Source of the DNA: Nitrospirota bacterium
GTDB lineage: Bacteria > Nitrospirota > JACRHJ01
Direction: 5' to 3'
Length of the DNA: 43,689 nt
Assembly (NCBI GenBank): GCA_021789495.1
Contig: JAJYJM010000017.1
Coordinates: 1 to 43,689, forward strand
Shown: positions 22,865 to 32,022 of the stretch, piece by piece
Numbering within the stretch: position 1 is the first letter of the stretch
Layout of the letters: every line of letters begins with the position of its first letter
The notes under the pieces: generated by a model
The model's database searches: none
What the model saw: only the letters and a program-made list of their open reading frames with translations
What the model was told of the DNA's origin: nothing
Translations under genes and position numbers: made by a program

Positions 22865-24247
22865 ATGGTATTAATAAATTACGCTACCAAGGAAATCGTC
22901 GCCAAAATCGTCTATTACGGCCCTGGTCTTTGCGGCAAGACGACCAATCTTCAACATATCTATACAAAGATGAACCCGAAGAAGCGCGGGAAAATGATAT
23001 CCCTCGCCACGGAAGCGGACAGGACGCTCTTTTTCGATTTCCTGCCGGTGGAACTCGGCGTCGTCCAGGGGTTCAAGGTGCGTTTCCAGGTATATACGGT
23101 TCCGGGCCAGGTCTTCTACGGCGCCACCAGGAGGCTTGTCCTGAAGGGCGCCGATGCCGTGGTCTTCGTTGCCGACTCCCAGACGGACGTGGTATCGAAA
23201 AACCTGGAGAGCATCGAAGACATGAAACTGAACCTCCTGGAAAACGGCCTCGACCCGGAAACCATCCCTATAATATTCCAGTGGAACAAGCGCGACCTGC
23301 CGAATATTATCGACACGGCCTCCCTCGACGAAAAACTGAATTACCGCCATGCCCCGAACTACGAGGCTTCGGCGGTAACCGGCGCGGGCGTCATGGAGAC
23401 TTTCAAGGGTGTGGTATCCCTTCTCATAAAGGATCTGAAGCGAAAGCACACGCTTATAGATTCCGGGATAAAGGAGCTTCCGCCGGATATATTCGAGCCG
23501 AAGCCGGAAAATCCTCCGGAGGCGGCCTTGGAACTGGAGCTCGGTTCCTCGATACGGGAAAATTCTCCGGAATCCGGCAAAAACGGACCGGAATCCATAC
23601 TGGACAAAATGGAGTCGATAACCCTGTCGGACGTTGTTCAGGCGGAGGTCTTTTTCGATAACGTGCGGCAGGGAAAGCAGGCGGATGAGGCGAAGCTCAA
23701 GGCCCAGTCAGCCGGAACGGCTGGAGCGGTGGATCTGTCGGACGCCTCCGGAGAGTTCGAGATAGTGCATGAATCAGCTGAACCTTCCACGGAAGTTGCC
23801 GGCGCCTCGGCATCCCCGGCTGTGGCGGCGGCGACAAGGAGGCCCGATTTTGATATAATGCCGTTAATCGAGCATATCACAAAGCTCGAAGAAATGACGA
23901 CGGCCCTCACGCGCGAGGTGGCGGGCTTAAAAGAAAAGGTAAACTCCGTGCCGGAAGCCGGGCCGGGCGCGGCGAAACTTGAGGAAGGTATCGCGGCGCT
24001 TTCGCGGGAGATAGCAGGTTTAAAAGAGAAGAAAAAGGCGGCCCCCGAGGTTGACGCCCGCGCCCAGGGCGAATTGATCGAGCGAAAGATCAGGGAAGCG
24101 TTCGAGGGGCACGACCAGTTTATGCTGTCGCTGCTTGAGAATGTGCGCGAACTGAAAAAGAACATGTCTGATTTTAACGACAGGGTCGAAGACGCGCTCA
24201 AGAATCTTGGCGGCGGTGCGGGTTCCCAGAAAAGGAAATGGTTTTAA
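22865..24247 (+). CDS. MglA-like small GTPase with long C-terminal coiled-coil extension
   Basis: 460 residues; CTGGAG lies upstream. The first 195 residues form a complete MglA-type Ras-like GTPase: Walker A GPGLCGKTT (19-27), the PGQVFYGATRRLVLKGADA block (G3 and following helix), and QWNKRDLPN (G4). MglA sets cell polarity and motility, normally as a stand-alone protein of about 195 residues. Here about 265 extra residues follow: an acidic, Pro/Ser/Ala-rich linker, then two similar helical units (TREVAGLKEKV and SREIAGLKEKK) and a predicted coiled coil to the C-terminus. No MglB/roadblock GAP gene is adjacent. Role in polarity or gliding/pili is inference. Confidence 0.88.
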   Translation: MVLINYATKEIVAKIVYYGPGLCGKTTNLQHIYTKMNPKKRGKMISLATEADRTLFFDFLPVELGVVQGFKVRFQVYTVPGQVFYGATRRLVLKGADAVVFVADSQTDVVSKNLESIEDMKLNLLENGLDPETIPIIFQWNKRDLPNIIDTASLDEKLNYRHAPNYEASAVTGAGVMETFKGVVSLLIKDLKRKHTLIDSGIKELPPDIFEPKPENPPEAALELELGSSIRENSPESGKNGPESILDKMESITLSDVVQAEVFFDNVRQGKQADEAKLKAQSAGTAGAVDLSDASGEFEIVHESAEPSTEVAGASASPAVAAATRRPDFDIMPLIEHITKLEEMTTALTREVAGLKEKVNSVPEAGPGAAKLEEGIAALSREIAGLKEKKKAAPEVDARAQGELIERKIREAFEGHDQFMLSLLENVRELKKNMSDFNDRVEDALKNLGGGAGSQKRKWF

Positions 24248-24248
24248 A

Positions 24249-24272
24249 CGCGAAACACGTTCGTGTTTCGCG
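24249..24272. repeat. Short perfect palindrome between the GTPase and zinc-ribbon genes
   Basis: CGCGAAACACG (24249-24259) pairs perfectly with CGTGTTTCGCG (24262-24272), loop TT. No T run follows, so it is not a terminator; it may be an mRNA stability element or a mobile palindromic repeat. Confidence 0.5.
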
Positions 24273-24297
24273 GTCTTTCAATAAGGAGCGCGAGATT

Positions 24298-24504
24298 ATG
24301 ATGGAGCCGGTAATGTGCCCGTTCTGCGGCGGGAGCGAACTTATAGAGGAAGAAGAGTCGGAGATGGAGACCGACGAGGAATACTGGGTAATCTACCACT
24401 GGCGCTGCCAGGACTGCGGCGAGGGTTTTGAAAAGATAATCGCGCGCCCGCTCTCGGAATCTTTCGAGGAGATGGAAGACGACGAGGGGCCGATCTGGAG
24501 CTGA
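24298..24504 (+). CDS. Small acidic zinc-ribbon protein
   Basis: 68 residues from the ATG at 24298, with AAGGAG (24283-24288) upstream; the second ATG at 24301 is also possible. Two C-x2-C pairs (C7-PF-C10 and C37-QD-C40) form a zinc ribbon separated by a very acidic stretch (EEEESEMETDEE). The C-terminus is also acidic and ends IWS. Such ribbons usually bind nucleic acid or proteins, but no specific family is recognised. It follows the MglA-like GTPase by 50 bases and is probably co-transcribed with it. Confidence 0.75.
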   Translation: MMEPVMCPFCGGSELIEEEESEMETDEEYWVIYHWRCQDCGEGFEKIIARPLSESFEEMEDDEGPIWS

Positions 24505-24633
24505 TGTTTCCACGCAGGCTTTAAAGTTGCGGTTTTCAGGAGAATGTAACCGTATTGGAATTCCGAATCTTAAATAAACGCTTCTTTATATTTCCATAAA
24601 AGCTTTTTATTTTAAAAATCCTTAGATTTCTCC

Positions 24634-24662
24634 TTGACACGTCCATGGTTTTAGAATAATAT
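24634..24662 (+). promoter_or_regulatory. Promoter of the nuo operon
   Basis: Perfect TTGACA (24634-24639), 17-base spacer, TAATAT (24657-24662). The start would be near 24670, giving a leader of about 70 bases before nuoA. The region 24505-24633 upstream is AT-rich with no gene. Confidence 0.75.
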
Positions 24663-24739
24663 ACCGGACGGTCTGGTTAATCCTGTCATTAATTTTATAA
24701 ATATAGTCAAGGCAAAACGAGTTTTTCTGGAGGTTTGTT

Positions 24740-25120
24740 TTGACGCAGGCGCCCGGAACTCTCTTTCCGCTTGAATACTGGCCAGTCGTAATCTACCTTG
24801 CCGTAGCTATCGCTTTCGGCGTCCTCACCATATCCATAGGCATACTTTTAAGACCGAGCCGGCCCGATCCTTCCAAGCTTTCCCCGTATGAGTGCGGATG
24901 TCCGCCGGTGGGGGACGCCAGGGAGCAGTTCTCCGTCCGCTTCTATATTATCGCAATGCTTTTCGTCCTGTTCGATCTCGAAGCCGTATTCATGTATCCC
25001 TGGGCTATTACTTTCAACAGGCTTGGCCTGTACGGTTTTATCGAGATGCTTGTCTTCATCGCCATACTTCTGGTCGGATATTTTTATGCCTGGAAAAGGG
25101 GAGCTCTCGAATGGGACTGA
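24740..25120 (+). CDS. nuoA: NADH-quinone oxidoreductase subunit A
   Basis: 126 residues from a TTG start behind TGGAGGT (24728-24734). Three membrane helices; the hallmark loop [20 protein letters not shown] after the first helix and [13 protein letters not shown] in the second are characteristic. Membrane-arm subunit near the quinone site. First gene of a complete nuoA-N set; overlaps nuoB by ten bases. Confidence 0.95.
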   Translation: MTQAPGTLFPLEYWPVVIYLAVAIAFGVLTISIGILLRPSRPDPSKLSPYECGCPPVGDAREQFSVRFYIIAMLFVLFDLEAVFMYPWAITFNRLGLYGFIEMLVFIAILLVGYFYAWKRGALEWD

Positions 25121-25611
25121 TAGAGGGGCGCTTCGAGGACAATTTCATCACTACCAAGATAGACTGGGTGATTAACGCCTCGCGGGCATACTCGATCTGG
25201 CCGATGACATTCGGCCTGGCCTGCTGTGCGATAGAGATGATACATGCATACGGCGCGCCCCAGATGGACTTCGACCGTTTCGGCGTCATCCCGCGCGCGA
25301 CGCCGCGCCAGTCCGACCTCATGATCGTCGCCGGCACGCTTACCAAGAAAATGGCCCCGGTTTTAAGAAAAGTCTACGACCAGATGCCGGAGCCGAGGTG
25401 GGTTGTGGCTATGGGAAGCTGCGCATGCACCGGGAACATATACCAGACATACAGCGTCGTCCGGGGCGTGGACCAGATAGTGCCCGTGGACGTATTCGTG
25501 CCGGGCTGCCCGCCCAGGCCGGAGGCTCTGTTTTTCGCCATAAAGAAGCTCCAGGACAAGATAATGACCGGCAGATACGTGCGAAAGCCGTTGTTTGCCG
25601 AGAAGGGGTAA
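25111..25611 (+). CDS. nuoB: NADH-quinone oxidoreductase subunit B
   Basis: 166 residues from the ATG at 25111, inside the end of nuoA. It carries cluster N2, which passes electrons to quinone: ligands C38, C39, C104 and C133 ([26 protein letters not shown]), with the same spacing as E. coli NuoB. Peripheral arm, at the membrane junction. Confidence 0.95.
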   Translation: MGLIEGRFEDNFITTKIDWVINASRAYSIWPMTFGLACCAIEMIHAYGAPQMDFDRFGVIPRATPRQSDLMIVAGTLTKKMAPVLRKVYDQMPEPRWVVAMGSCACTGNIYQTYSVVRGVDQIVPVDVFVPGCPPRPEALFFAIKKLQDKIMTGRYVRKPLFAEKG

Positions 25612-25619
25612 TCGAAACT

Positions 25620-26108
25620 TTGCATCCCGATAACATTATCGAACAGATAAAGGAAAGGTTCCCGGAAGAAGTTACCGGTTCCGGGAGCGCCTTCGGGCAG
25701 AGTTGGGCCGTTCTTAAACGGGAAAAGCTCGAAGAGATATGCCGTTTCCTGAAGGACGACCCGGATGTAAGGATGGATTATCTGATAGACGTTACCGCGG
25801 TGGACTGGCTTCCCAGGGCACCGAGGTTCGAGGTCGTATACAACATGCATTCCATGATGCACGGCCATCGCGTCCGCCTCAAGGTGCCGGTGGAGGACGA
25901 CGGAGACCCGTGGGTGCCTTCAGTGTCGGGAACCTGGAAGACGGCCTGCTGGCACGAGAGGGAGACATACGACCTGTTCGGGATAGTATTCCGCGGAAAT
26001 CCTGATTTAAGGAGGATACTCCTGCCGGACGACTGGGAAGGCTACCCGTTAAGGAAAGATTACCCCATAGAGGGTCCGGAATGGACTTTCAAGCCCTGGC
26101 CGGAATAG
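25620..26108 (+). CDS. nuoC: NADH-quinone oxidoreductase subunit C
   Basis: 162 residues. The start is taken as the TTG at 25620, eight bases after the nuoB stop with AAGGGG upstream; no ATG lies near, and an earlier in-frame start at 25398 would overlap nuoB deeply. Family signature [38 protein letters not shown] in the C-terminal half (given here in part: [28 protein letters not shown]). Peripheral-arm 30-kDa subunit, separate from nuoD rather than fused. Confidence 0.93.
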   Translation: MHPDNIIEQIKERFPEEVTGSGSAFGQSWAVLKREKLEEICRFLKDDPDVRMDYLIDVTAVDWLPRAPRFEVVYNMHSMMHGHRVRLKVPVEDDGDPWVPSVSGTWKTACWHERETYDLFGIVFRGNPDLRRILLPDDWEGYPLRKDYPIEGPEWTFKPWPE

Positions 26109-26176
26109 GGGTCGTGGCGTCGGCGTGACCGCGCAGGGAAACCGGGAAGATATTCGCCGGGATATTAAGAAAATAG

Positions 26177-27352
26177 ATGCCTTTAAACACTAAAGAAATA
26201 ACCATAAACATGGGGCCTCAGCACCCCAGCACGCACGGGGTCTTAAGGCTCGTGCTGGAGCTTGACGGCGAGGTCGTCGTTTCCTGCACCCCGCATATCG
26301 GCTATCTCCACAGAGGCTCCGAGAAGCTCGCCGAGGCCAGGACATACCAGCAGATAGTCCCGCTTACGGACCGTTTCGATTACCTCTCCTGCGGGAACAA
26401 TAATCTTGGTTATGCAATAGCGGTCGAAAAGCTCATGGGCATAGAGGTGCCGGAACGCGCCGATTACCTGCGCGTGATAGTAGCCGAATTGTCCAGGCTC
26501 TCAGCGCATCTGCTCTGGCTTGCCACGCATGCCGCAGACATCGGCGCCGTTACCGTGCTTCTGTACTGTCTCCGTGAGAGAGAGGAGATACTGGATCTTT
26601 TTGAGATCCTCACCGGGGCGCGGCTTACGGTCTCCTACGTCAATATCGGCGGTGTAAGGCGGGACGCGACTCCCGATTTTTTCCGCCGCACGCGGGAATT
26701 CATGGCCGGGATGCCAAAGAGGATAGAGGAATACAACACCCTGATAATGCAGAACCGCATCTGGCTTGGCCGCACAAAAGGCATCGGAATAATATCTTAT
26801 GACGAGGCAATCGACTGGGGCCTGACGGGCGGTTCGCTAAGGGGATCCGGCGTCAATTACGACTTGAGAAAGGTCATGCCGTACGCGGCTTATGAGAAAT
26901 TGAAATTTGAAGTCCCCCTGGGCGAGATTGGCGACGTGTACGACCGGTACATCGTGCGCATGGAGGAGATGAACCAGTCCATAGCCATGATAAACCAGTG
27001 CGTCGAGGACATCCCGGACGGCCCGTACAAGGCGGACATTCCAATGGTGAGCCTTCCGCCGAAAGACCGCGTGATGCAGGACATCGAGACGTTGATACAT
27101 CACTTCGTCCTGGTATCCAAGGGGTTCTCCGTCCCAAAGGGCGAGATATACGCCGCCGCGGAGGTGCCGAAAGGGGAACTGGGGTTCTATATCGTGTCAG
27201 ACGGCTCTGAAAAGCCCGTCCGCATGAAGGTGCGCTCTCCGAGCTTCGTAAACCTCGCGTGTCTGCCAAGGATGGTGAAGGGGCACATGATCGCGGACAT
27301 CGTCTCCTGTATCGGCAGCATTGACATAGTCCTGGGAGAAGTGGACAGGTAA
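26177..27352 (+). CDS. nuoD: NADH-quinone oxidoreductase subunit D
   Basis: 391 residues. 49-kDa subunit forming the quinone pocket with NuoB. Visible: NMGPQHPSTHGVLRLVLELDGE (in part NMGPQHPSTHGV, residues 11-22, with the quinone-binding histidine), GYLHRGSEKLAE, VPERADYLRV, GGVRRD near 160, and the C-terminal SFVNLACLPRMVKGHMIADI. The NiFe-hydrogenase-type metal cysteines are absent, as expected for complex I. 68 bases after nuoC. Confidence 0.95.
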   Translation: MPLNTKEITINMGPQHPSTHGVLRLVLELDGEVVVSCTPHIGYLHRGSEKLAEARTYQQIVPLTDRFDYLSCGNNNLGYAIAVEKLMGIEVPERADYLRVIVAELSRLSAHLLWLATHAADIGAVTVLLYCLREREEILDLFEILTGARLTVSYVNIGGVRRDATPDFFRRTREFMAGMPKRIEEYNTLIMQNRIWLGRTKGIGIISYDEAIDWGLTGGSLRGSGVNYDLRKVMPYAAYEKLKFEVPLGEIGDVYDRYIVRMEEMNQSIAMINQCVEDIPDGPYKADIPMVSLPPKDRVMQDIETLIHHFVLVSKGFSVPKGEIYAAAEVPKGELGFYIVSDGSEKPVRMKVRSPSFVNLACLPRMVKGHMIADIVSCIGSIDIVLGEVDR

Positions 27353-27359
27353 GGCGTAG

Positions 27360-27379
27360 GGGCGCAATTCATTGCGCCC
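27360..27379. repeat. GGGCGCAAT palindromic repeat, nuoD-nuoE junction
   Basis: GGGCGCAAT (27360-27368), loop TC, ATTGCGCCC (27371-27379). Same family as 33088-33107 and the rplI terminator at 12232-12256. No T run follows, so it should not terminate. Confidence 0.75.
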
Positions 27380-27390
27380 GGCGGAGATTT

Positions 27391-27861
27391 ATGATTACTT
27401 TAAGCGAAAATACATTACAGGAAATAGAGCGGGCCGCGTCCAAATATGTGGACAGGAAGAGCGCGCTTATGGCGGCTCTCTGGGCGGCTCAGGCGGAGTT
27501 CGGCCAGCTTTCGCCGGACGTCATAGAGGCGGTGGCGGAGGTAATCGGCGTATCGAGCGCCCATGCCCAGGGCCTTGCTACATATCACTCGCTGTATTGG
27601 AAGAAGCCCGTCGGCAAATACGTCGTCATGCTATGCACGAATATCGCCTGCACGCTGATGGGCGCGGAGACGCTCCTTGAGCACCTGGAGAAGAAGCTCG
27701 GAATACACGAGGGCGAGACGACCCCGGACGGCATGTTCACCTTGCAGGAGGTCGAGTGCATCGGCTCGTGCGGCAACGCCCCGGCAATGGTAATAAACGA
27801 GACGTTCTATTACGACCTGACGGCGGAGAAAATAGACGGGATACTGAGCGGCCTGAGATAA
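27391..27861 (+). CDS. nuoE: NADH-quinone oxidoreductase subunit E
   Basis: 156 residues; GGAG just upstream. 24-kDa thioredoxin-like [2Fe-2S] subunit: ligands C82, C87, C123 and C127 (LCTNIACTLMGAE, ECIGSCGNAPAM). The N-terminal helical bundle covers residues 1-75. Part of the NADH-dehydrogenase module with NuoF and NuoG. Confidence 0.95.
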   Translation: MITLSENTLQEIERAASKYVDRKSALMAALWAAQAEFGQLSPDVIEAVAEVIGVSSAHAQGLATYHSLYWKKPVGKYVVMLCTNIACTLMGAETLLEHLEKKLGIHEGETTPDGMFTLQEVECIGSCGNAPAMVINETFYYDLTAEKIDGILSGLR

Positions 27862-27869
27862 GCAGATTG

Positions 27870-27943
27870 TGTCATTCTGAGGCATCGCCGAAGAATCTGC
27901 CTTTAAATAAAACTTCGGATTCTTCACTTCGTTCAGAATGACA
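27870..27943. repeat. TGTCATTCTGA inverted repeat, nuoE-nuoF junction
   Basis: Outer arms TGTCATTCTGA (27870-27880) and TCAGAATGACA (27933-27943); inner near-perfect arms GAAGAATCTG (27890-27899) and CGGATTCTTC (27916-27925). This is the common TGTCATTCTGAG...CGAAGAATCT type of intergenic repeat. Its right end contains one possible nuoF start codon. Confidence 0.85.
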
Positions 27944-27958
27944 GAACAAATGGGTTTT

Positions 27959-29239
27959 ATGGAAAAAATTTTATTAAAAAACGCCGACGTCCCTGACATA
28001 AACGACATAGACGTCTATGTCGCGCACGGCGGCTATAAATCACTCGACAAGGCCTTCCAGATGGGCCCTGCCGCCGTTCTGGAAGAGGTGAAGCGCTCAG
28101 GGCTTCGGGGCAGGGGCGGCGCGTGGTTTCCCGCAGGGATGAAGTGGCAGTTCTGTGTCGAGGTCAATAAGTTTCCGAAGTATCTGATTGCCAATGCGGA
28201 CGAGGGTGAACCGGCGACGTTCAAGGACAGACCGTTCCTCGAAAAGGACCCGCACCAGCTTATCGAAGGCATGATCGTCTCCGCATACGCCATAGGTGCG
28301 TCCAAGGGCTACATATATCTGCGCGGCGAATATCCCACTGGTTATAAGGTGCTGAACGCCGCCATCGACCAGGCATACAAAAAGAACATGCTGGGGCAGC
28401 ACATAAAGGGCGCTGATTTCTCTTTTGACCTCGCCGTTCATCGCGGCGCGGGCGCGTATATCTGCGGCGAGGCGTCGGCGCTCATAGAATCACTGGAGGG
28501 CAAGCGCGGGCAGTTCCGCGTCAGGCCGCCGTACATGGCCACGCACGGCGCGTTCGGTATGCCCACGGTCGTGAATAACGTCGAGACGCTTGTTAACGTA
28601 TCGCACATAATAAACGGCGGAGCGGACTGGTGGGGTTCGATAGGCTCTAAGGACTCGCCGGGTCCGAAGATCTTCGGCATAAGCGGCCATTTGCAGAGGC
28701 CGGGGCTCTACGAACTCCCTATGGGCGTTACGCTCCGTGAACTGATATACGAGTACGGCGGCGGCATAAAGGACGGCAGGGAGCTTAAGGCCGTTATCCC
28801 CGGCGGCGTGTCCACGGCCATGCTGACTCCGGAACACCTCGATATAAAAATGGACGTGAAATCGCTCCAGGCGGCTGGTTCCGCGATAGGCTCCGGGGCT
28901 ACGACCGTGATGAGCGAGGACGCATGTGTCGTGCACATGGTCTGGCGCGCGATGGCGTTCTTCTATCACGAATCCTGCGGGCGCTGCACGCCTTGCAGGG
29001 AAGGCACGGACTGGATGGTGAAGATACTTGCCCGGATAGAGAACGGCGCGGGCAGGACGGAGGACTTGAAAATCCTCGAAGACGTCTGCCACACCATCCA
29101 CAACAACTGTTTCTGCCCGCTCGGCGAGGGCGCGGTCAACCCAGTTTTGTCGAGCCTGAAATATTTCAGGCAGGATTTTGAAGAGCATATCAGGACGCGC
29201 GGATGCCCTAAGGGATTGAGGGCGAGGGCGAGGCATTAA
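27959..29239 (+). CDS. nuoF: NADH-quinone oxidoreductase subunit F
   Basis: 426 residues from the ATG at 27959. Similarity to NuoF begins at ILLKNADVPDINDIDVY; ATGs at 27938 (inside the repeat) and 27950 are in-frame alternatives, and none has a clear ribosome-binding site. FMN and NADH site blocks GLRGRGGAWFPAGMKW near 45-60 and GEYPTGYKVL; the single [4Fe-4S] cluster has ligands in ESCGRCTPCREGT (near 338) and CFCPLG. NADH-oxidising subunit, working with NuoE and NuoG. Confidence 0.94.
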   Translation: MEKILLKNADVPDINDIDVYVAHGGYKSLDKAFQMGPAAVLEEVKRSGLRGRGGAWFPAGMKWQFCVEVNKFPKYLIANADEGEPATFKDRPFLEKDPHQLIEGMIVSAYAIGASKGYIYLRGEYPTGYKVLNAAIDQAYKKNMLGQHIKGADFSFDLAVHRGAGAYICGEASALIESLEGKRGQFRVRPPYMATHGAFGMPTVVNNVETLVNVSHIINGGADWWGSIGSKDSPGPKIFGISGHLQRPGLYELPMGVTLRELIYEYGGGIKDGRELKAVIPGGVSTAMLTPEHLDIKMDVKSLQAAGSAIGSGATTVMSEDACVVHMVWRAMAFFYHESCGRCTPCREGTDWMVKILARIENGAGRTEDLKILEDVCHTIHNNCFCPLGEGAVNPVLSSLKYFRQDFEEHIRTRGCPKGLRARARH

Positions 29240-29246
29240 AGAGAGC

Positions 29247-31943
29247 ATGATAAACATAAAGATAAACGGCATACCGCTTTCGCTTGAGAAGCCGACGAAC
29301 ATCATAGAGGCTGCGGCCAAGGTCGGTGTGCACGTGCCGCATTTCTGCTATCATAAAGAGCTTTCGATATATGCCGGGTGCCGGATATGCATGGTGGAGG
29401 TAAAGGGCAAGCCGAAGCTCCTCCCGGCCTGCGCGACGGCGGTCTCCGACGGCATGGAGATAATTACGGAGTCGGAGAAGATAGCGAAGTCCAGGAGGGG
29501 CGTGCTGGAGCTTCAGCTGACGCACCATCCGTTGGACTGCCCGGTCTGCGACAAGGGCGGCGAATGCAGTTTACAGGACTATGTCTTCCGTTACGGCGCG
29601 GACCGCTCCCGTTTCATTGAAAAGAAACGCGAGATACCGGTCAACTACGAAAACCCCCTGATAGAACGCAACATGGAGCGCTGCGTAAGCTGCAAGCGCT
29701 GCGTAAGGATCTGCGCCGAAGTCCAAGGCGACTGGGTGCTCTCGGACATGAATCGCGGCTCGCGCGTAACTATGGAATCCTTCTGCGGGAGCGAGGAGGA
29801 ATGCGTCCACTGCGGGCACTGCCTTTCCAATTGCCCGGTCGGCGCTATCCAGAGCAGGCTCACCAAAAACCAGGTGCGCCCGTGGTTCGTCGAGCGCGAG
29901 GCGGAGACCGTCTGCCCGTATTGCGGCGACGGCTGCACGCTTTATTTGCAGAGCAGGGAAAATACCATCCTGCGGGCGCTCTCGGACGAGACATACACCA
30001 AAGGCAGCAACCGCGGGAGCCTCTGTGTGCGCGGCAGGTTCGGATACGATTTCCCGAACAACCCGGAGCGGCTGAAGACGCCGCTTATAAAGAAAAACGG
30101 CAGCTTCGTCGAGGCATCGTGGGACGAGGCGATTTCGCTTGTGGCGGAGAGGTTCGGCAGGATAAAATCCTCCGCCGGGCCGGACGCAATCGGCGCGGTT
30201 ATCGGCGGTCGGAATACTAACGAAGAGGCCTATCTCCTGCAGAAGTTCATGCGCGCGGCGGTCGGGACGAACAACATAGACAACATGGCCCGCATGGGAC
30301 ACATAAACGCATTGACGGCGCTTGAGGACGCCTTCGGCCTGGGCGGCATGACGAACCAGATTAAGGACATCGCCCAATCCGGCGCGGTGCTTTTGATAGG
30401 CAACGACGCAGCGGCGGAAAACCCCATAACGGGGCTTGCCGTAAAACGCGCGGTATTCAAGAAAGGCGCGAAGCTTATTGTCGCCGACGCCGGCAAGAAC
30501 TCCATGTCTAAACATGCCGCCCTGAGGCTTACGTATAAACCGGGCACGCATGGCAGGCTGATTGAGGCGATGGTTAACGTGATATTCGACGAGGGCCTCC
30601 AGGACAAGGCCGTAGAGGAAAAGAACAAGGTTCTGTTCGGCAGGATAAATGTCGCCTACGCGCATAACACGCCGGAGAAGGCGCAGGAAACGACGGGCGT
30701 CCCGGCGGAGGATATAAGAAAAGCGGCGAGGTCGTTCGCATCCGCGCCTGCGGCGTCAATAGTCTTCGGAAAAGGTGTCACCGCGAGCGTCTGCGGCTAT
30801 GAAGATTCTCTTGCGCTTGCCGACCTCTCGCTCATCACGGGAAACGTTGGCCGTTCGGGAGGCGGAGTAAATCCAATGGCCGGGAAGGCCGGAGAGCAGG
30901 GCGCATGCGACATGGGCGCGCTGCCGGACAGGCTGCCCGGCTACAGGAAAGTAGCGAGCGATGAAGACAGGAAGAGGCTCGGCTCGCTATGGAAGACGGA
31001 GATTCCGAAGACCGCCGGCCTGACGGTCATGGAGATGCTGGTTGCGGCGGCTGAAGGGCGCGTGCAGGCGCTCTACGTAGTCGGGTCCGACCCGGCCTTC
31101 GAGCTTCCCGACAGGAAAAGGACCGCGGATGCGCTAAGCAAGACGAAGTTTCTTGTCGTCCAGGACGTATTTATGAGCGATACCGCCGCCCTTGCGGACG
31201 TTATTCTTCCGGCGGCCACTTTTGCAGAGAAGGAAGGGACGTTCACGAACTCGGAGCGCCGGGTGCAGAGGATTCGCCCGGCAATGAAAGTCCTGGCCGG
31301 GGCAAGGCCGGACGGAGAGATAATCTCTCTCATATCCGGCAAAATGGGCCGCCCGATGGACTGGGAGCCCTCGCTGGTGATGGATAAAATATCCGTTTCC
31401 ACGCCTATATACGCAGGAATAACCTACGACCTGCTTGAGAGCGGCGGTGTCCAGTGGCCGTATTACGAAGAGATGAAATCCGGGACCGCGATACTGCACT
31501 CCCAGGGTTATGACGACAGGCGGGCGGCGAAGGGAGAAGAAATCGCCGCGAAGGTCGCCGCGGCCAGGAGCGTCAAGGACGATATAAAGGAAGGATACCC
31601 CTTCTTCGCCGACATCGCCGTATCGCTCTACCACTCCGGCACTACTACCAGAAAATCCAAGGGGCCCAACCTTGTGGTGGGAGGGCCGTTTGCGGCGCTT
31701 AACCCGGCGGACGCCAAGGGTCTTGGCATAGGCGAGGGGGATACGGTCAAAGTGCGCTCGCGTTCCGGTTTCCTGAGGCTCCCCGCGAAGCTGGACGCAG
31801 GCGTTCCGCAGGGAATAGTTCATATCCCCAATCATTTCCTTGGCGCCGGATGCAACGTCCTGACAGAGGTAATACTCGACCCGGTGAATAAGGTCCCGGA
31901 GGCGCGGTACTGGCCGGTTTCCATAGAGCCGGAGGGGCGGTAG
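29247..31943 (+). CDS. nuoG: NADH-quinone oxidoreductase subunit G, formate-dehydrogenase-like
   Basis: 898 residues. N-terminal [2Fe-2S] (C34, C45, C48, C62), a His-Cys3 [4Fe-4S] segment (HHPLDCPVCDKGGECSLQDY), then two full C-x2-C-x2-C-x3-C motifs (CVSCKRCVRIC near 148-158, CVHCGHCLSNCP near 190-201). The molybdopterin-type domain starts with CPYCGDGC near 222 and has another cysteine in GSLCVRGRFGYDF. Two complete ferredoxin motifs and the opening of this domain match NAD-linked formate dehydrogenase alpha more than E. coli NuoG. The catalytic Cys/Sec position, expected in RxCH, is G351 (RMGH), so formate oxidation is unlikely. Peripheral arm electron wire. Confidence 0.93.
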   Translation: MINIKINGIPLSLEKPTNIIEAAAKVGVHVPHFCYHKELSIYAGCRICMVEVKGKPKLLPACATAVSDGMEIITESEKIAKSRRGVLELQLTHHPLDCPVCDKGGECSLQDYVFRYGADRSRFIEKKREIPVNYENPLIERNMERCVSCKRCVRICAEVQGDWVLSDMNRGSRVTMESFCGSEEECVHCGHCLSNCPVGAIQSRLTKNQVRPWFVEREAETVCPYCGDGCTLYLQSRENTILRALSDETYTKGSNRGSLCVRGRFGYDFPNNPERLKTPLIKKNGSFVEASWDEAISLVAERFGRIKSSAGPDAIGAVIGGRNTNEEAYLLQKFMRAAVGTNNIDNMARMGHINALTALEDAFGLGGMTNQIKDIAQSGAVLLIGNDAAAENPITGLAVKRAVFKKGAKLIVADAGKNSMSKHAALRLTYKPGTHGRLIEAMVNVIFDEGLQDKAVEEKNKVLFGRINVAYAHNTPEKAQETTGVPAEDIRKAARSFASAPAASIVFGKGVTASVCGYEDSLALADLSLITGNVGRSGGGVNPMAGKAGEQGACDMGALPDRLPGYRKVASDEDRKRLGSLWKTEIPKTAGLTVMEMLVAAAEGRVQALYVVGSDPAFELPDRKRTADALSKTKFLVVQDVFMSDTAALADVILPAATFAEKEGTFTNSERRVQRIRPAMKVLAGARPDGEIISLISGKMGRPMDWEPSLVMDKISVSTPIYAGITYDLLESGGVQWPYYEEMKSGTAILHSQGYDDRRAAKGEEIAAKVAAARSVKDDIKEGYPFFADIAVSLYHSGTTTRKSKGPNLVVGGPFAALNPADAKGLGIGEGDTVKVRSRSGFLRLPAKLDAGVPQGIVHIPNHFLGAGCNVLTEVILDPVNKVPEARYWPVSIEPEGR

Positions 31944-32022
31944 CGGGGCGCAACGCGCGGGATGAGAGGGGGGAGCCGTAGCCCCTATAGTCCCTGTACC
32001 CTTAAAGTAACGGAGAGTAAAC

